Positions 25,950 to 34,941 of a stretch of 64,000 nt of DNA are shown here, piece by piece. The DNA is from Elusimicrobiota bacterium (GTDB lineage Bacteria > Elusimicrobiota > Elusimicrobia > UBA1565 > UBA9628). The stretch covers positions 1-64,000 of the forward strand of contig JACPOW010000029.1 of NCBI GenBank assembly GCA_016191335.1, given 5' to 3'. The notes beneath the pieces were generated by a model. It saw nothing but the letters and a program-made list of their open reading frames with translations. It did not search any database and was not told the DNA's origin. Within the stretch, counting starts at the first letter, position 1, and each line of letters starts with the position of its first letter. The position numbers and the translations under genes were made by a program.

Positions 25950-27890
25950 GTGACGCTCCCTGTCTCCAAGGCGTTCTCCGCGCTCGCGCTCGCAGCCGCT
26001 CTCGCGATCCTCGGCCCGTGTCCGGCGCTGGCCGTCTCGCCGCCGAGCGTCAACCCCTGCGACGGGCCCGGGGCCGCCATCAATCCCAATTGCGGGAACT
26101 CGGGCGCGCTCGCGCCGACGACGCCTCCGCAGAATCCCCCGCAGGATAGCGGGACCGGCGCGGGCGGGAGCGTCGGCGGGGGTCTGGCCGGAGGTTCGGG
26201 AAGAGGCCCGACGGGAGGCTCCACCGGAGGCTCGACGGGCGGGATCGGCGGGAGCTTGTCCAATCTTCTGGGGAAAACCTTGGCCAATGCCGCTCCGGCC
26301 GGCGTCCAGCTGCAGATGGGCGACCTGTCCGCAGCGTGCGAGACCGCACGCGCCGCGCTCGCCCTTGACCCCAAGGACGCGAAGGCGCTCAAGATCGAGG
26401 TCCTCGCCTGCCGCTCCGGCCTGACGAGCGGGCCGAAGGCCGTCGACGGCGGCGACCTCAAGCCCGGGACCGGCGGCAAGGAAGTGGCCCTCGACGCGGG
26501 CTCGCGTTCGAAGCTGCTGCGCGGCGAGACGGGCGGGGGGGCCATGACCGGCCCCGGCGCCCTGCAGGCCTGGCTGCTGCGCATCGAGGAGACGAAGGGG
26601 CTCGGCGAGTACGCCCAGGTGATCATGCTGTCCGACGAGGCTCTGCAGGAGTTCCCCGGGAACACCCACCTCCTCGACGCGAAGGCCACGGCGCAGAACA
26701 AGCTCAAGGATTTCAAAGGGGCGCTCGCGGCGGCCGACGAGGCGCTGAGCCTCGACTCGAAGGACGCCGTCGCCTGGGCGAACCGGGCCTTCGCGCTGGG
26801 CGGGCTCGGCGACAAGAAGGGGATGATCGACGCCCTGCGCGAGGCGGCCGCGCTCGACCCGCGCTTCGAGGCGGCCCTCAAGGCCGCCCTGGCCGACGAG
26901 GCGGCGGGCCTGTTTGGCGGCGGGAACAAGGCGGGGTTCAAGCTGCCCGTCCTGCCGAAGGCGGTCTGGATCGGCGTACCGGCGGCCGCGGGTTTCCTGG
27001 CGATGCTGCTCGTCGTGCTCCTGGCCCGGCGGCGGGACGCCGTTCCCGCGACCGTGCCCGCGGGCCCGGTCGCCCCGCGCGCGATCGGGGCCGGCGACGT
27101 CCTGGGTGGGAATTTCCGCGTGGACGGCGAGCTCGGTCGCGGCGGCATGGGCATCGTCTACGACGCGCACGACGAGCAGCTCGACCGCCGCGTGGCCATC
27201 AAGCAGCTCCAGCGCGACGCGGGCACCACGCCCGCCGACATCGAGCGCTTCCTCAAGGAGGCTCGGCTCGTCGCCAAGCTCAAGCACCCCAACCTCGCCG
27301 AGATCTACACCGTCCTCGTGGAGAGGGGCGAGCCCCTGCTCGTCTTCGAGTACGTCGACGGGCGCACGCTCGACAAGGTCATCGCGACCAACCGCGGCCT
27401 GCCGCTGGCGCAGACGGAGAAGATACTCGACGGCATCACCGGCGCGCTCGACTACGCCCACCGCCTGAAGATCATCCACCGCGACCTCAAGCCGTCGAAC
27501 GTGATGGTCTCGCGCGACGGGGCGACGGTCAAGGTCATGGACTTCGGCATCGCGCATCAGGCGACCACGACGGGCCTGACCCGGACCGAGGCCTCCGGCA
27601 CGCCGCCGTACATGTCGCCCGAGCAGGGCATGGGCTCCGTCTCGAAGGCCTCCGACCTGTACGCGCTGGGCGTGATGACCTACGAGATGGTCGCCGGGGT
27701 CCGCCCTTTCGAGGGGCCCGACTTCCTCGAACCGAAGCTGCGCAAGGAGTTCGCGCCCGTCACCCAGCGCGGCCGGGCGCTGCCCGCCGGGCTCGACGCG
27801 TTCTTCGCCTCGGCCCTCGACCCCGACCCCACGAAGCGCCCGGCCACGGGCGCGGCGTTCCTCCTCGCCTTCCGCCAGTCCCTCGCCTGA
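25950..27890 (+). CDS. Membrane serine/threonine protein kinase with extracytoplasmic Gly-rich/TPR region
   Basis: TPR-like repeats, TM IGVPAAAGFLAMLLVVLLARR, kinase motifs IIHRDLKPSNVMVS and VMDFGIA; GTG start. Confidence 0.9.
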   Translation: MTLPVSKAFSALALAAALAILGPCPALAVSPPSVNPCDGPGAAINPNCGNSGALAPTTPPQNPPQDSGTGAGGSVGGGLAGGSGRGPTGGSTGGSTGGIGGSLSNLLGKTLANAAPAGVQLQMGDLSAACETARAALALDPKDAKALKIEVLACRSGLTSGPKAVDGGDLKPGTGGKEVALDAGSRSKLLRGETGGGAMTGPGALQAWLLRIEETKGLGEYAQVIMLSDEALQEFPGNTHLLDAKATAQNKLKDFKGALAAADEALSLDSKDAVAWANRAFALGGLGDKKGMIDALREAAALDPRFEAALKAALADEAAGLFGGGNKAGFKLPVLPKAVWIGVPAAAGFLAMLLVVLLARRRDAVPATVPAGPVAPRAIGAGDVLGGNFRVDGELGRGGMGIVYDAHDEQLDRRVAIKQLQRDAGTTPADIERFLKEARLVAKLKHPNLAEIYTVLVERGEPLLVFEYVDGRTLDKVIATNRGLPLAQTEKILDGITGALDYAHRLKIIHRDLKPSNVMVSRDGATVKVMDFGIAHQATTTGLTRTEASGTPPYMSPEQGMGSVSKASDLYALGVMTYEMVAGVRPFEGPDFLEPKLRKEFAPVTQRGRALPAGLDAFFASALDPDPTKRPATGAAFLLAFRQSLA

Positions 27891-27892
27891 CC

Positions 27893-27948
27893 TTGACGGC
27901 CGCCGGTCCGGGTGCTATAATGAGGGTAATAGTTCAACATTAAACTAT
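27893..27948 (+). promoter_or_regulatory. Promoter and MarR-type operator
   Basis: TTGACG - 17 nt - TATAAT (27893-27921); inverted repeat ATAGTT-caacatta-AACTAT (27929-27948) abutting the ATG. Confidence 0.8.
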
Positions 27949-28398
27949 ATGGGACCGAGATACCGAGGCACGAAGACGGAGGTCCGGGCGCTGGCGGCGT
28001 TCGTCGCGCTGCAGCGCGCGGCGGAGTCCGTGATGGGCGCCACGCAGGAGGAGATCGTCCGGGCCGGGCTGACGCAGAGCCAGTTCGGGGTCCTCGAGGC
28101 GCTGCTGCACCTGGGGCCGCTGTGCGCCAAGGACCTGGCGCGGAAGATCCTGCGCACGAAGGGCAACCTCACCCTCGTCATCGAGAACCTCGAGAAGGGG
28201 GGGCTCGTCGAGCGGACGGCGCGCGACGAGGACCGGCGCTTCCTCACGGTGGCGCTGACGAAGAAGGGCCGCCGCCTGGTCGCCGGGATGTTCCCGCGCC
28301 ACGCGGGGACGATCGTGAAGGCGTTCCGGGTGCTGACGGCGGACGAGCAGGAGGAGCTGCGGCGGCTGTGCCGCAAACTCGGCAAGGCGCAGGGCTAA
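27949..28398 (+). CDS. MarR-family transcriptional regulator
   Basis: LTQSQFGVLEALLHLGPLCAKDLARKILRTKGNLTLVIENLEKGGLVERTARDEDRRFLTVALTKKG. Confidence 0.92.
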   Translation: MGPRYRGTKTEVRALAAFVALQRAAESVMGATQEEIVRAGLTQSQFGVLEALLHLGPLCAKDLARKILRTKGNLTLVIENLEKGGLVERTARDEDRRFLTVALTKKGRRLVAGMFPRHAGTIVKAFRVLTADEQEELRRLCRKLGKAQG

Positions 28399-28408
28399 AG
28401 GAGGCGGT

Positions 28409-29134
28409 ATGAACAAGAGCGAAGGCTACATCGAGGTCCGGAAGGCGGGAGACCGCTTCCACACTCAAATATCCTGGCTGAACGGGCGCCACAGCTTCAG
28501 CTTCGGGAGCCATTACGACCCGACGAACACCCATCACGGCCTGCTCCTCGTCAACAACGAGGACTACATCGAGCCGATGAAGGGCTTCTCCACGCACCCG
28601 CACCAGGACATGGAGATCGTGACCTGGATGCTCGAGGGCGAGGTGGAGCACAAGGACTCGATGGGCAACGCGGGGATCATCTACCCCGGCCTGGCCCAGC
28701 GCATGAGCGCGGGCACGGGCATCTACCACTCGGAGATGAACTCCCGGGGGGAGGGCCGCGCGCACCTCGTGCAGATGTGGGTGCCGCCGGACACGGACCG
28801 GATCACGCCCGGCTACGAGCAGCTCGACATCACCTCGGAGCTGGCGAAAGGCGGGTTGGTCGCGCTCGCGTCCGGCAATAAGGACCTGGCGGCCATCCGC
28901 ATCAAGCAGAAGGACGCGACCTTGTGGGTCGGCCGCCTGGCCCCGGGAAAGACCGTCAAGGTCCCCGAGGCTTCGCACGTCCACCTGTTCGTCGGCAAGG
29001 GCTCCGGCACGCTCGCCGGCGCCGGCGAGCTGGGCCAGGGCGACGCCGCCCGCCTCGTGCGCGCCGGCAGCCCCGTCTGGACCGCCGGCCCGAAGGGCTC
29101 GGAAGTCCTCATCTGGCAGACAGAGGTCCGCTAA
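28409..29134 (+). CDS. Pirin family protein
   Basis: HSFSFGSHYDPTNTHHGLLLVNNEDYIEPMKGFSTHPHQDMEIVTWMLEGEVEHKDSMGN. Confidence 0.95.
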   Translation: MNKSEGYIEVRKAGDRFHTQISWLNGRHSFSFGSHYDPTNTHHGLLLVNNEDYIEPMKGFSTHPHQDMEIVTWMLEGEVEHKDSMGNAGIIYPGLAQRMSAGTGIYHSEMNSRGEGRAHLVQMWVPPDTDRITPGYEQLDITSELAKGGLVALASGNKDLAAIRIKQKDATLWVGRLAPGKTVKVPEASHVHLFVGKGSGTLAGAGELGQGDAARLVRAGSPVWTAGPKGSEVLIWQTEVR

Positions 29135-29138
29135 AGAC

Positions 29139-29196
29139 GGTGTCAGGCCTTTCGTTCTTTGCATAAAGTTATGCAAAGAACGAAAGGCCTGACACC
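29139..29196. repeat. 58-bp perfect palindrome element (28-bp arms)
   Basis: GGTGTCAGGCCTTTCGTTCTTTGCATAA-AG-TTATGCAAAGAACGAAAGGCCTGACACC. Confidence 0.95.
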
Positions 29197-29240
29197 AAGG
29201 GTCGAAAGCGGGGCCGGGCGATAAATGCCACAATGACGGG

Positions 29241-31244
29241 ATGAGAGGACGAGGACGCGGCGGATTCCACAGCCCCAAGGGCGGGAACAGAGGCGGGGGC
29301 AAGGGGTCCGGGGGCGGGCAGTTCCTCGAAGGGAAGCTCCAGCACAAGGGCCGCTTCGGCTTCCTGCTCTCCGAGGCCGTCGGCGTGGCGGACGTGTTCG
29401 TCAGCGGGCCCACCCTCAGCCTCGCCATGGACGGCGACCGCGTGAAGGTCCGCCTCGGCGGCGAGCGCAACGGCAAGCGCATGGGCGAGATCGTGTCGGT
29501 GATCACGCGCGCCCGCTCGGTGGCCGTCGGCTTCCTGCGCAAGGCCGGCAAGTACTGGGCCGTCGTGCCCGAAGGCACCGACGAGTCCCAGGCGATCGTG
29601 GCCCTGGCCTTCGCGCCCGGCGTCTCTCCCGAGTCCGGCATGCTCGCCGCGATCAAGATCGACCGCTGGCCCACCGAGACTGTGGTCGCGGGCGGGACGG
29701 TCACCCAGATCCTCGGCCGCGCCGAGGAGCCCAAGGTCCGCCTCGCGGCGACGCTCGCCCAGAAGGAGATCGACACCAAGTTCCCCGACGCCGTCGAGCG
29801 CGAGGCCGCGAAATTCGGCCTCGACCCGACGCCGGAGCAGTGGGCCGGGCGCAAGGAGCTGTTCCACCTCCCCGTCTTCACGATCGACGGCGCCGACGCG
29901 AAGGACTTCGACGACGCCGTCTCCCTCGAGGAGCTGCCCGGCGGCCGCTGGCGCCTGGGCGTGCACATCGCCGCCGTCGCCGAGTACGTCAAGCGCGGCT
30001 CGGCCGTCGACGCCGAGGCGGTCAAGCGCGCGACCAGCGTGTACCTGCCCGGCCGCGTCATCCCGATGCTGCCGCCCAACCTGTCCGACCATCTCTGCTC
30101 GCTGCGCCCCGACGTGCCGCGCCTGACCGTGACCTGCTGGCTCGAGCTCGACGAGCACGGCGCCCCCGGGAAGGTCGAGCTCGAGGAGACCGTCATCCGC
30201 TCCTGCCGGCGCTTCACGTACGAGGAAGTCCAGGACGTCGTCGACGGCAAGCCCGTCGAGCGCGTGACGCCGGAAGTGAAGGCCGTCGTCCTCAAGATGG
30301 GCAAGCTCGCCAAGATGCTCACGAAGGTCCGCATGCGCCGCGGCGCCCTCGATTTCATGACGACGGAGTACTACGTCAAGATGGACGAGAAGGGCGAGCC
30401 GCTGGTCGTGCTCAAGCGCCCGCGCCTGGACAGCCACCGCCTCATCGAGGAGTTCATGGTCGCGGCCAACGAGGCCGTCGCCCGCACCTTGTCGAAGTCG
30501 AAGACCCCCTTCATGCGCCGCCTGCACGAGACGCCCGACCCCGTCCGCCTCCAGGCCCTGCAGGAGGAGATGGGCCAGCTCGGCATCGTCGCCAAGACCT
30601 CGCTCGTGGCGCACCCGGTCGAGGGGCTGCAGAGCCTGCTCGCCGCCGCCGTCGGCCACCCGTTCGAGGAGACCGCGAACATCCAGGTCATCCGCAGCCT
30701 GAAGCAGGCGCGCTACTCCGCCGAGGCGGGCGGCCACTTCGGCCTCGCGTCGAAGGACTACTGCCACTTCACCTCGCCGATCCGCCGGTACCCCGACCTC
30801 GTCGTCCACCGGGCCGTCAAAGGCCTGCTCAAGGGGGACAAGACGAGCCACGTGTCCGGCATCGACCTCGAGGGCCTGGCCGTGCATTGCTCCGAGCGCG
30901 AGCGCGGCGCCGCCGAGGCCGAGCGCAAGGCCGTGGACATGGCCCGCGCCGCCATCCTCGGCCGCTCCATCGGGGAGATCTTCGACGGCGTCGTCGTCAA
31001 CGTCACCACCGCGGGCGCCTTCGTGTCCCTGTCCGAGTCCGGCGCCGTCGGCCTGTGGCGCGGCGCCAACGCGACGGTCGGCCAGAAGCTCAAGGTGAAG
31101 CTCACCGGCGTCGACGAGGCCATGGGCCGCATCGAGCTGGAGCCCGTCAAGGACTCTTTGCCCAACCAGATCCGCGTCACGCCCTGGCAGAACAAGCACA
31201 AGCCCGCCAAGCCCTCCCCCTGGCAGAAGCGCCGCCGCCGCTAG
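29241..31244 (+). CDS. rnr: Ribonuclease R
   Basis: FTIDGADAKDFDDAVSLE; FCHF-type core; C-terminal S1-like region. Confidence 0.93.
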   Translation: MRGRGRGGFHSPKGGNRGGGKGSGGGQFLEGKLQHKGRFGFLLSEAVGVADVFVSGPTLSLAMDGDRVKVRLGGERNGKRMGEIVSVITRARSVAVGFLRKAGKYWAVVPEGTDESQAIVALAFAPGVSPESGMLAAIKIDRWPTETVVAGGTVTQILGRAEEPKVRLAATLAQKEIDTKFPDAVEREAAKFGLDPTPEQWAGRKELFHLPVFTIDGADAKDFDDAVSLEELPGGRWRLGVHIAAVAEYVKRGSAVDAEAVKRATSVYLPGRVIPMLPPNLSDHLCSLRPDVPRLTVTCWLELDEHGAPGKVELEETVIRSCRRFTYEEVQDVVDGKPVERVTPEVKAVVLKMGKLAKMLTKVRMRRGALDFMTTEYYVKMDEKGEPLVVLKRPRLDSHRLIEEFMVAANEAVARTLSKSKTPFMRRLHETPDPVRLQALQEEMGQLGIVAKTSLVAHPVEGLQSLLAAAVGHPFEETANIQVIRSLKQARYSAEAGGHFGLASKDYCHFTSPIRRYPDLVVHRAVKGLLKGDKTSHVSGIDLEGLAVHCSERERGAAEAERKAVDMARAAILGRSIGEIFDGVVVNVTTAGAFVSLSESGAVGLWRGANATVGQKLKVKLTGVDEAMGRIELEPVKDSLPNQIRVTPWQNKHKPAKPSPWQKRRRR

Positions 31245-31265
31245 CCGCCCCCGGCGTCTTTTTTG

Positions 31266-31323
31266 GGGGTCAGGCACGCAAATTCGTCATCGGAGAATTC
31301 GACGAATTTGCGTGCCTGACCCC
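31266..31323. repeat. 58-bp palindrome element (23-bp arms)
   Basis: GGGGTCAGGCACGCAAATTCGTC-atcggagaattc-GACGAATTTGCGTGCCTGACCCC. Confidence 0.95.
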
Positions 31324-31427
31324 ATTTGGCGGCGCAAGTGACGCTAGTTACGAGTTCCTGAAATAGCGTCGTAACAGGCCGCGGGCATACTCCCGATGTC
31401 GGCCCCCTCCGACGGGAGTACACCGAG

Positions 31428-31631
31428 ATGAACATCATGATGGTCGCGGCGGTCGCCGGTCATGGGAACAATCCAGGGCTGCCGTGCCAGGAGAGCGGGC
31501 TGTTCTGCCTGTTCCTGGCGATCGCGGGTCTGATGCTGCTCACCGCCGCCGCTTGGATGGTCCGCCGCGAAGGCTCGCGCAACGACGCGGTGCGCTACGC
31601 GCGCTCACACCGCCGCACGAACGGCCTTTAG
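31428..31631 (+). CDS. Small single-TM hypothetical protein
   Basis: LFCLFLAIAGLMLLTAAAWMV; 3' end overlaps the end of umuC on the other strand. Confidence 0.5.
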   Translation: MNIMMVAAVAGHGNNPGLPCQESGLFCLFLAIAGLMLLTAAAWMVRREGSRNDAVRYARSHRRTNGL

Positions 31632-32852
31632 GTCCTCCCACCGGGTCGTCCAGCAGGGGGACCGGCTCTCGCAGCGCGAGCCCCAGGCCGTCGAGGACTT
31701 CTCCCCGCCGTAGCGCAGGGCGCCCGCGCCGAGCGCGGCGTTGAGCCGGTCGACGGTCTTCGAGAGGCGCGCCGACTTCTCCACGGACCCGTCGTCGAAG
31801 AACTCGCTTTGCGCGGTGTCCGCGGCCTCCAGGCCGCCCAGGACGATGCCCGCCTTCTTGTAGGCGCGCCCCTCGACGAAGAGCTTGTCGGCCAGCGCCT
31901 TGGCGGCGCGGATCAAGGTCGGGCTGTCGTTGGTGGGGGAGAGGCGCACGCTCTCGCCGTCCATGACCGGGCGGTCGTCCTCGCGCCAGCCGAAGTGGAC
32001 GCCGAGCTCCCCGGCGCGCAGGCCGTGGCGGCGCGCGCGCTCCGCGGCGCGGGCGGCGAAGGTGCCGAGCGCGGACTGCAGGGCGTCGAGCGAGTAGACC
32101 GGCTTGCCGAACGAACGGGAGACGGTCACCGATTGGCGCGCGGCGGGCGCGTCAGCCAAGGTCAGGCAGGAGATGCCGCGCAGCTCGTGGGCGAGCTTGA
32201 GGCCGCCGATGCCGAGCGCGCTCTGGATCTGGGCGTCGCGCATCCGGGTGAAGTCCCCCGCGGTGCGCACGCCGTAGGGGGCGAGGCGCAGGGCGGAGCG
32301 CTTGGCGATGCCCCAGATGTGAGTGACGGGCGTCTCATCCAGGAGCTGTTCTCTCAAGACCGGATCGAGCAAGGACAGGACGCCGCCGAGCTTCTTGGCC
32401 TTGTCGGAGCCGAGCTTGGCCAGGGCCTTCGTCGGGGCCAGGCCGACGGCCACGGGCAGGCCGGTCCAGCGGCGCACCTCGGCGCGCAGCGCGCGGGCGC
32501 GCTCCTCGAGGAGCGTGTCGTCGGGGAAGGTGAGGAAGGACTCGTCGACGGAGTAGTTCTCCACGACGGGCGCGTGGCGGGAGAGGACGGCGGAGACGCG
32601 CCGCGACATGTCCACGTACAGCTCATGGTTGGCCGACAGCGAGACGATCCCGTGCTCGGCGACGAGGGCGCGGATCTCGAAGAACGGCGCCGCCATGCCG
32701 ACGCCGAGCGCCTTGGCCTCCTCCGAGCGGGAGATCACGCAGCCGTCGTTGTTGGAGAGCACGACGACGGGGCGCCCCTCGAGCTCGGGGCGGAAGGCGC
32801 GCTCGCAGGAGACGAAGAAGTTGTTGCAGTCGACGAGGGCGAAGGCGGGCAT
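31605..32852 (-). CDS. umuC: Y-family DNA polymerase V catalytic subunit
   Basis: MPAFALVDCNNFFVSCERAFRPELEGRPVVVLSNNDGCVISRSEEAKALGV; VENYSVDESFL; start set to ATG at 32852. Confidence 0.95.
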   Translation of the reverse strand: MPAFALVDCNNFFVSCERAFRPELEGRPVVVLSNNDGCVISRSEEAKALGVGMAAPFFEIRALVAEHGIVSLSANHELYVDMSRRVSAVLSRHAPVVENYSVDESFLTFPDDTLLEERARALRAEVRRWTGLPVAVGLAPTKALAKLGSDKAKKLGGVLSLLDPVLREQLLDETPVTHIWGIAKRSALRLAPYGVRTAGDFTRMRDAQIQSALGIGGLKLAHELRGISCLTLADAPAARQSVTVSRSFGKPVYSLDALQSALGTFAARAAERARRHGLRAGELGVHFGWREDDRPVMDGESVRLSPTNDSPTLIRAAKALADKLFVEGRAYKKAGIVLGGLEAADTAQSEFFDDGSVEKSARLSKTVDRLNAALGAGALRYGGEKSSTAWGSRCESRSPCWTTRWEDLKAVRAAV

Positions 32853-32854
32853 CG

Positions 32855-33145
32855 CTACGGCGCGCGCACGACGAAGGTCACCACGCCCCAGATCTCGAGG
32901 CCGTCGTCCTCGCGCCAGCCGGGCGGCAGGCGCCGGGTCAGCAGCTCGCCGCGGACCACGGCCACGACCACGCGCCCGGGGGAGGGCGGCTCGGCGCGGT
33001 CGACGATCAGCAGGTCGCCGTCCTTGACGTCCGCGTCGGGGGCCGAGCCCGCGGCGCGCAGGAAGAAGGTGGCCGCCGGCCGCTTGATGAGGCGGTCGTC
33101 GAGCTTGAGGCCGACGTCGTCGTAGTCCTCGCTGGCGACGAACAT
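32855..33145 (-). CDS. umuD: Short UmuD'-like protein
   Basis: LIKRPAATFFLRAAGSAPDADVKDGDLLIVDRAEPPSPGRVVVAVVRGELLTRRL aligns to UmuD' but no cleavage peptide precedes it. Confidence 0.8.
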   Translation of the reverse strand: MFVASEDYDDVGLKLDDRLIKRPAATFFLRAAGSAPDADVKDGDLLIVDRAEPPSPGRVVVAVVRGELLTRRLPPGWREDDGLEIWGVVTFVVRAP

Positions 33146-33153
33146 GGGACTTA

Positions 33154-33182
33154 GTATAGTCGAACACTCGTTCGAACGCAAG
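33154..33182 (-). promoter_or_regulatory. umuDC promoter with LexA-type (CGAAC-N4-GTTCG) box in the spacer
   Basis: Minus strand TTGCGT - tCGAACGAGTGTTCGac (17 nt) - TATACT; box at 33161-33174. Confidence 0.8.
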
Positions 33183-33191
33183 GGGCGGGGG

Positions 33192-33226
33192 AAAAGAAGA
33201 AGGGCCTCGCTCGCGCGAGGCCCTTT
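33192..33226 (-). terminator. Rho-independent-like terminator
   Basis: Minus strand AGGGCCTCGC-gcga-GCGAGGCCCT then TCTTCTTTTC, downstream of the 33246-33797 gene. Confidence 0.65.
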
Positions 33227-33245
33227 CGTCTTGAACGGCTAAGGC

Positions 33246-33797
33246 TTAATAGGCGCCGATCTCGCTCTCGAGGTCCTGCTCGGGCAGGCTCTGGTGGCGG
33301 TCGGAGCGCACGGGGGACTTCTCGGCGGGCTGGCGGCGGCCGTCGAAGAGGTTGTCCAGGGCGTCGCGCTCGGCGGCCTTGTCCTTGGGCGCGTCGCTCT
33401 TGGCCGGCGCGGCGAGCTGGGCGCGGAGGGCGGGGTAGGGGAGGACGCCTTCGTGCGCGTTGAGCTTCCACATGTGCTCGGGGATCGCGGAGATGGGCAG
33501 CGAGGGCATCGTGGGGGTGATGACGGGGATGATCGGGTTCGGGATCTGGGCCGGGACCGGGGTCTGCGCCGGGGTCGGGGCGGGGGCGGCCGCGAGCACG
33601 ATGGACGGGGCCAGCAGGGGCGCCGGGAGGCTGATGCGCGGGCTGATCACGATGTTGGGGACCGGGCCGGGGAGGTTGACGCCGGTGCCGATGTAGATGT
33701 TGCCGCGGCCGCCGGGGAGGATCGAGGTCACCTGGGCCGAGGCCGAGGTCGCGAGGATCAGGGAGAGAGTGGCGAAGAAAGTCGTCTTGGTGTTCAT
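33246..33797 (-). CDS. Secreted hypothetical with Pro/Ala-rich leader and LFDG motif
   Basis: MNTKTTFFATLSLILATSASAQVTSILPGGRGNIYIG...DNLFDGRRQ. Confidence 0.6.
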   Translation of the reverse strand: MNTKTTFFATLSLILATSASAQVTSILPGGRGNIYIGTGVNLPGPVPNIVISPRISLPAPLLAPSIVLAAAPAPTPAQTPVPAQIPNPIIPVITPTMPSLPISAIPEHMWKLNAHEGVLPYPALRAQLAAPAKSDAPKDKAAERDALDNLFDGRRQPAEKSPVRSDRHQSLPEQDLESEIGAY

Positions 33798-33922
33798 TGC
33801 CCCTACAGTATACGGGGCGCGGCGGAAAACGCCGATGAGAACGGTCAACCTATGTAATTGATGTTGGTCAAACGCAATTATGCTGTAAAAACAACACAAA
33901 AAATAAATATTGCCCGAAGGAC

Positions 33923-34381
33923 CTAGAAGGTTTCGGTGTCCAAAACGATGGTCACCGGCCCGTCGTTGACCGACTCGACCGCCATGGAGGCGCCGAATTC
34001 GCCGGTGCGCACGGTCAAGCCCGCGGCGGAGAAGAGCTCCACGGCGCGGCGATAGAGCGGCTCGGCCTTGTCCGGGCGCGCGGCGGAGGTGAAGTCGGGG
34101 CGCCGGCCGCCCTTGAGCGAGGCGCATAAGGTGAACTGGGAGACGAGAAGGATCTCGCCTTTGACGTCCATCACGGACTTGTCGAACTTGCCCTCGTCGT
34201 TAGGGAAGACGCGCAGGACGAGGATCTTGTCCACGAGTTTTTTGAGCGCGGCTTCGTCGTCCTCGACGCCGACGCCCAACAGGACGAGAAAGCCCGGACC
34301 GGTCGAACGGCGGTCGCCCGAGCGGGCTCCGTCGCGGATGAGGACGGAAGCGGACAAAACGCGGGTAACGACGCATTTCAT
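33923..34381 (-). CDS. dtd: D-aminoacyl-tRNA deacylase
   Basis: VDKILVLRVFPNDEGKFDKSVMDVKGEILLVSQFTLCASLKGGRRPDF. Confidence 0.95.
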   Translation of the reverse strand: MKCVVTRVLSASVLIRDGARSGDRRSTGPGFLVLLGVGVEDDEAALKKLVDKILVLRVFPNDEGKFDKSVMDVKGEILLVSQFTLCASLKGGRRPDFTSAARPDKAEPLYRRAVELFSAAGLTVRTGEFGASMAVESVNDGPVTIVLDTETF

Positions 34382-34401
34382 GAGCTATAGTTTACCCTCT
34401 T

Positions 34402-34941
34402 ATGCGCTTGTTTATCGCCGTCGCCGCGGATGAGGAGGTCAAGTCGGCCGCCGCCGCGGCCGTCGCGCGCCTGCGGCGGGCCGGCGGGAGCTTCCGCTGG
34501 GTGGACCCGCGCGACATGCACACGACCTTGCGCTGGTTCGGCGCGGTGGACGAAAGCCGTCTGCCCGAGATCCAGGAGCTGATGACGCGCGCCGCCGCGG
34601 CGACCGCGCCGTTCGAGGTCGTGTACGGCGCCGTGGACGCGTTCGACTCGCACGAGGAGGCGCGCGTGGTCTGGATCGGCCTGACCGAGGGCAAGGAGCC
34701 GATGGAGAGGCTCGCGGGCCTGCTGCTGCGCGACGAGCCGCGGCCCTACTCGCCGCACCTCACCTTGGGCCGCAACCGGGACGACGCCGCCCCTCCCGGG
34801 TTCGTCGCCGCCCTCAAGGCGGAGCCCGTCCTGGGGATGCGCCGCCCGGTGACGAAGATCAGCCTGTACGCGAGCAAGCCCGCGCCCTTCGGCCACGCCT
34901 ACGAGATCCTCTTCGAGGCCGACCTGACCGGCGCCGCTTAG
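34402..34941 (+). CDS. thpR: RNA 2',3'-cyclic phosphodiesterase
   Basis: MHTTLRWFG and YSPHLTLGRN (two HxT motifs). Confidence 0.9.
   Translation: MRLFIAVAADEEVKSAAAAAVARLRRAGGSFRWVDPRDMHTTLRWFGAVDESRLPEIQELMTRAAAATAPFEVVYGAVDAFDSHEEARVVWIGLTEGKEPMERLAGLLLRDEPRPYSPHLTLGRNRDDAAPPGFVAALKAEPVLGMRRPVTKISLYASKPAPFGHAYEILFEADLTGAA

Noticed and set aside
26140-26260. Gly-rich repeats in the kinase extracellular region as a possible repeat element
   Set aside because: Low-complexity linker; no regular unit
31605-33167. Full-length 520-aa ORF as UmuC
   Set aside because: The N-terminal ~105 residues are the out-of-frame shadow of umuD; the true start is ATG at 32852
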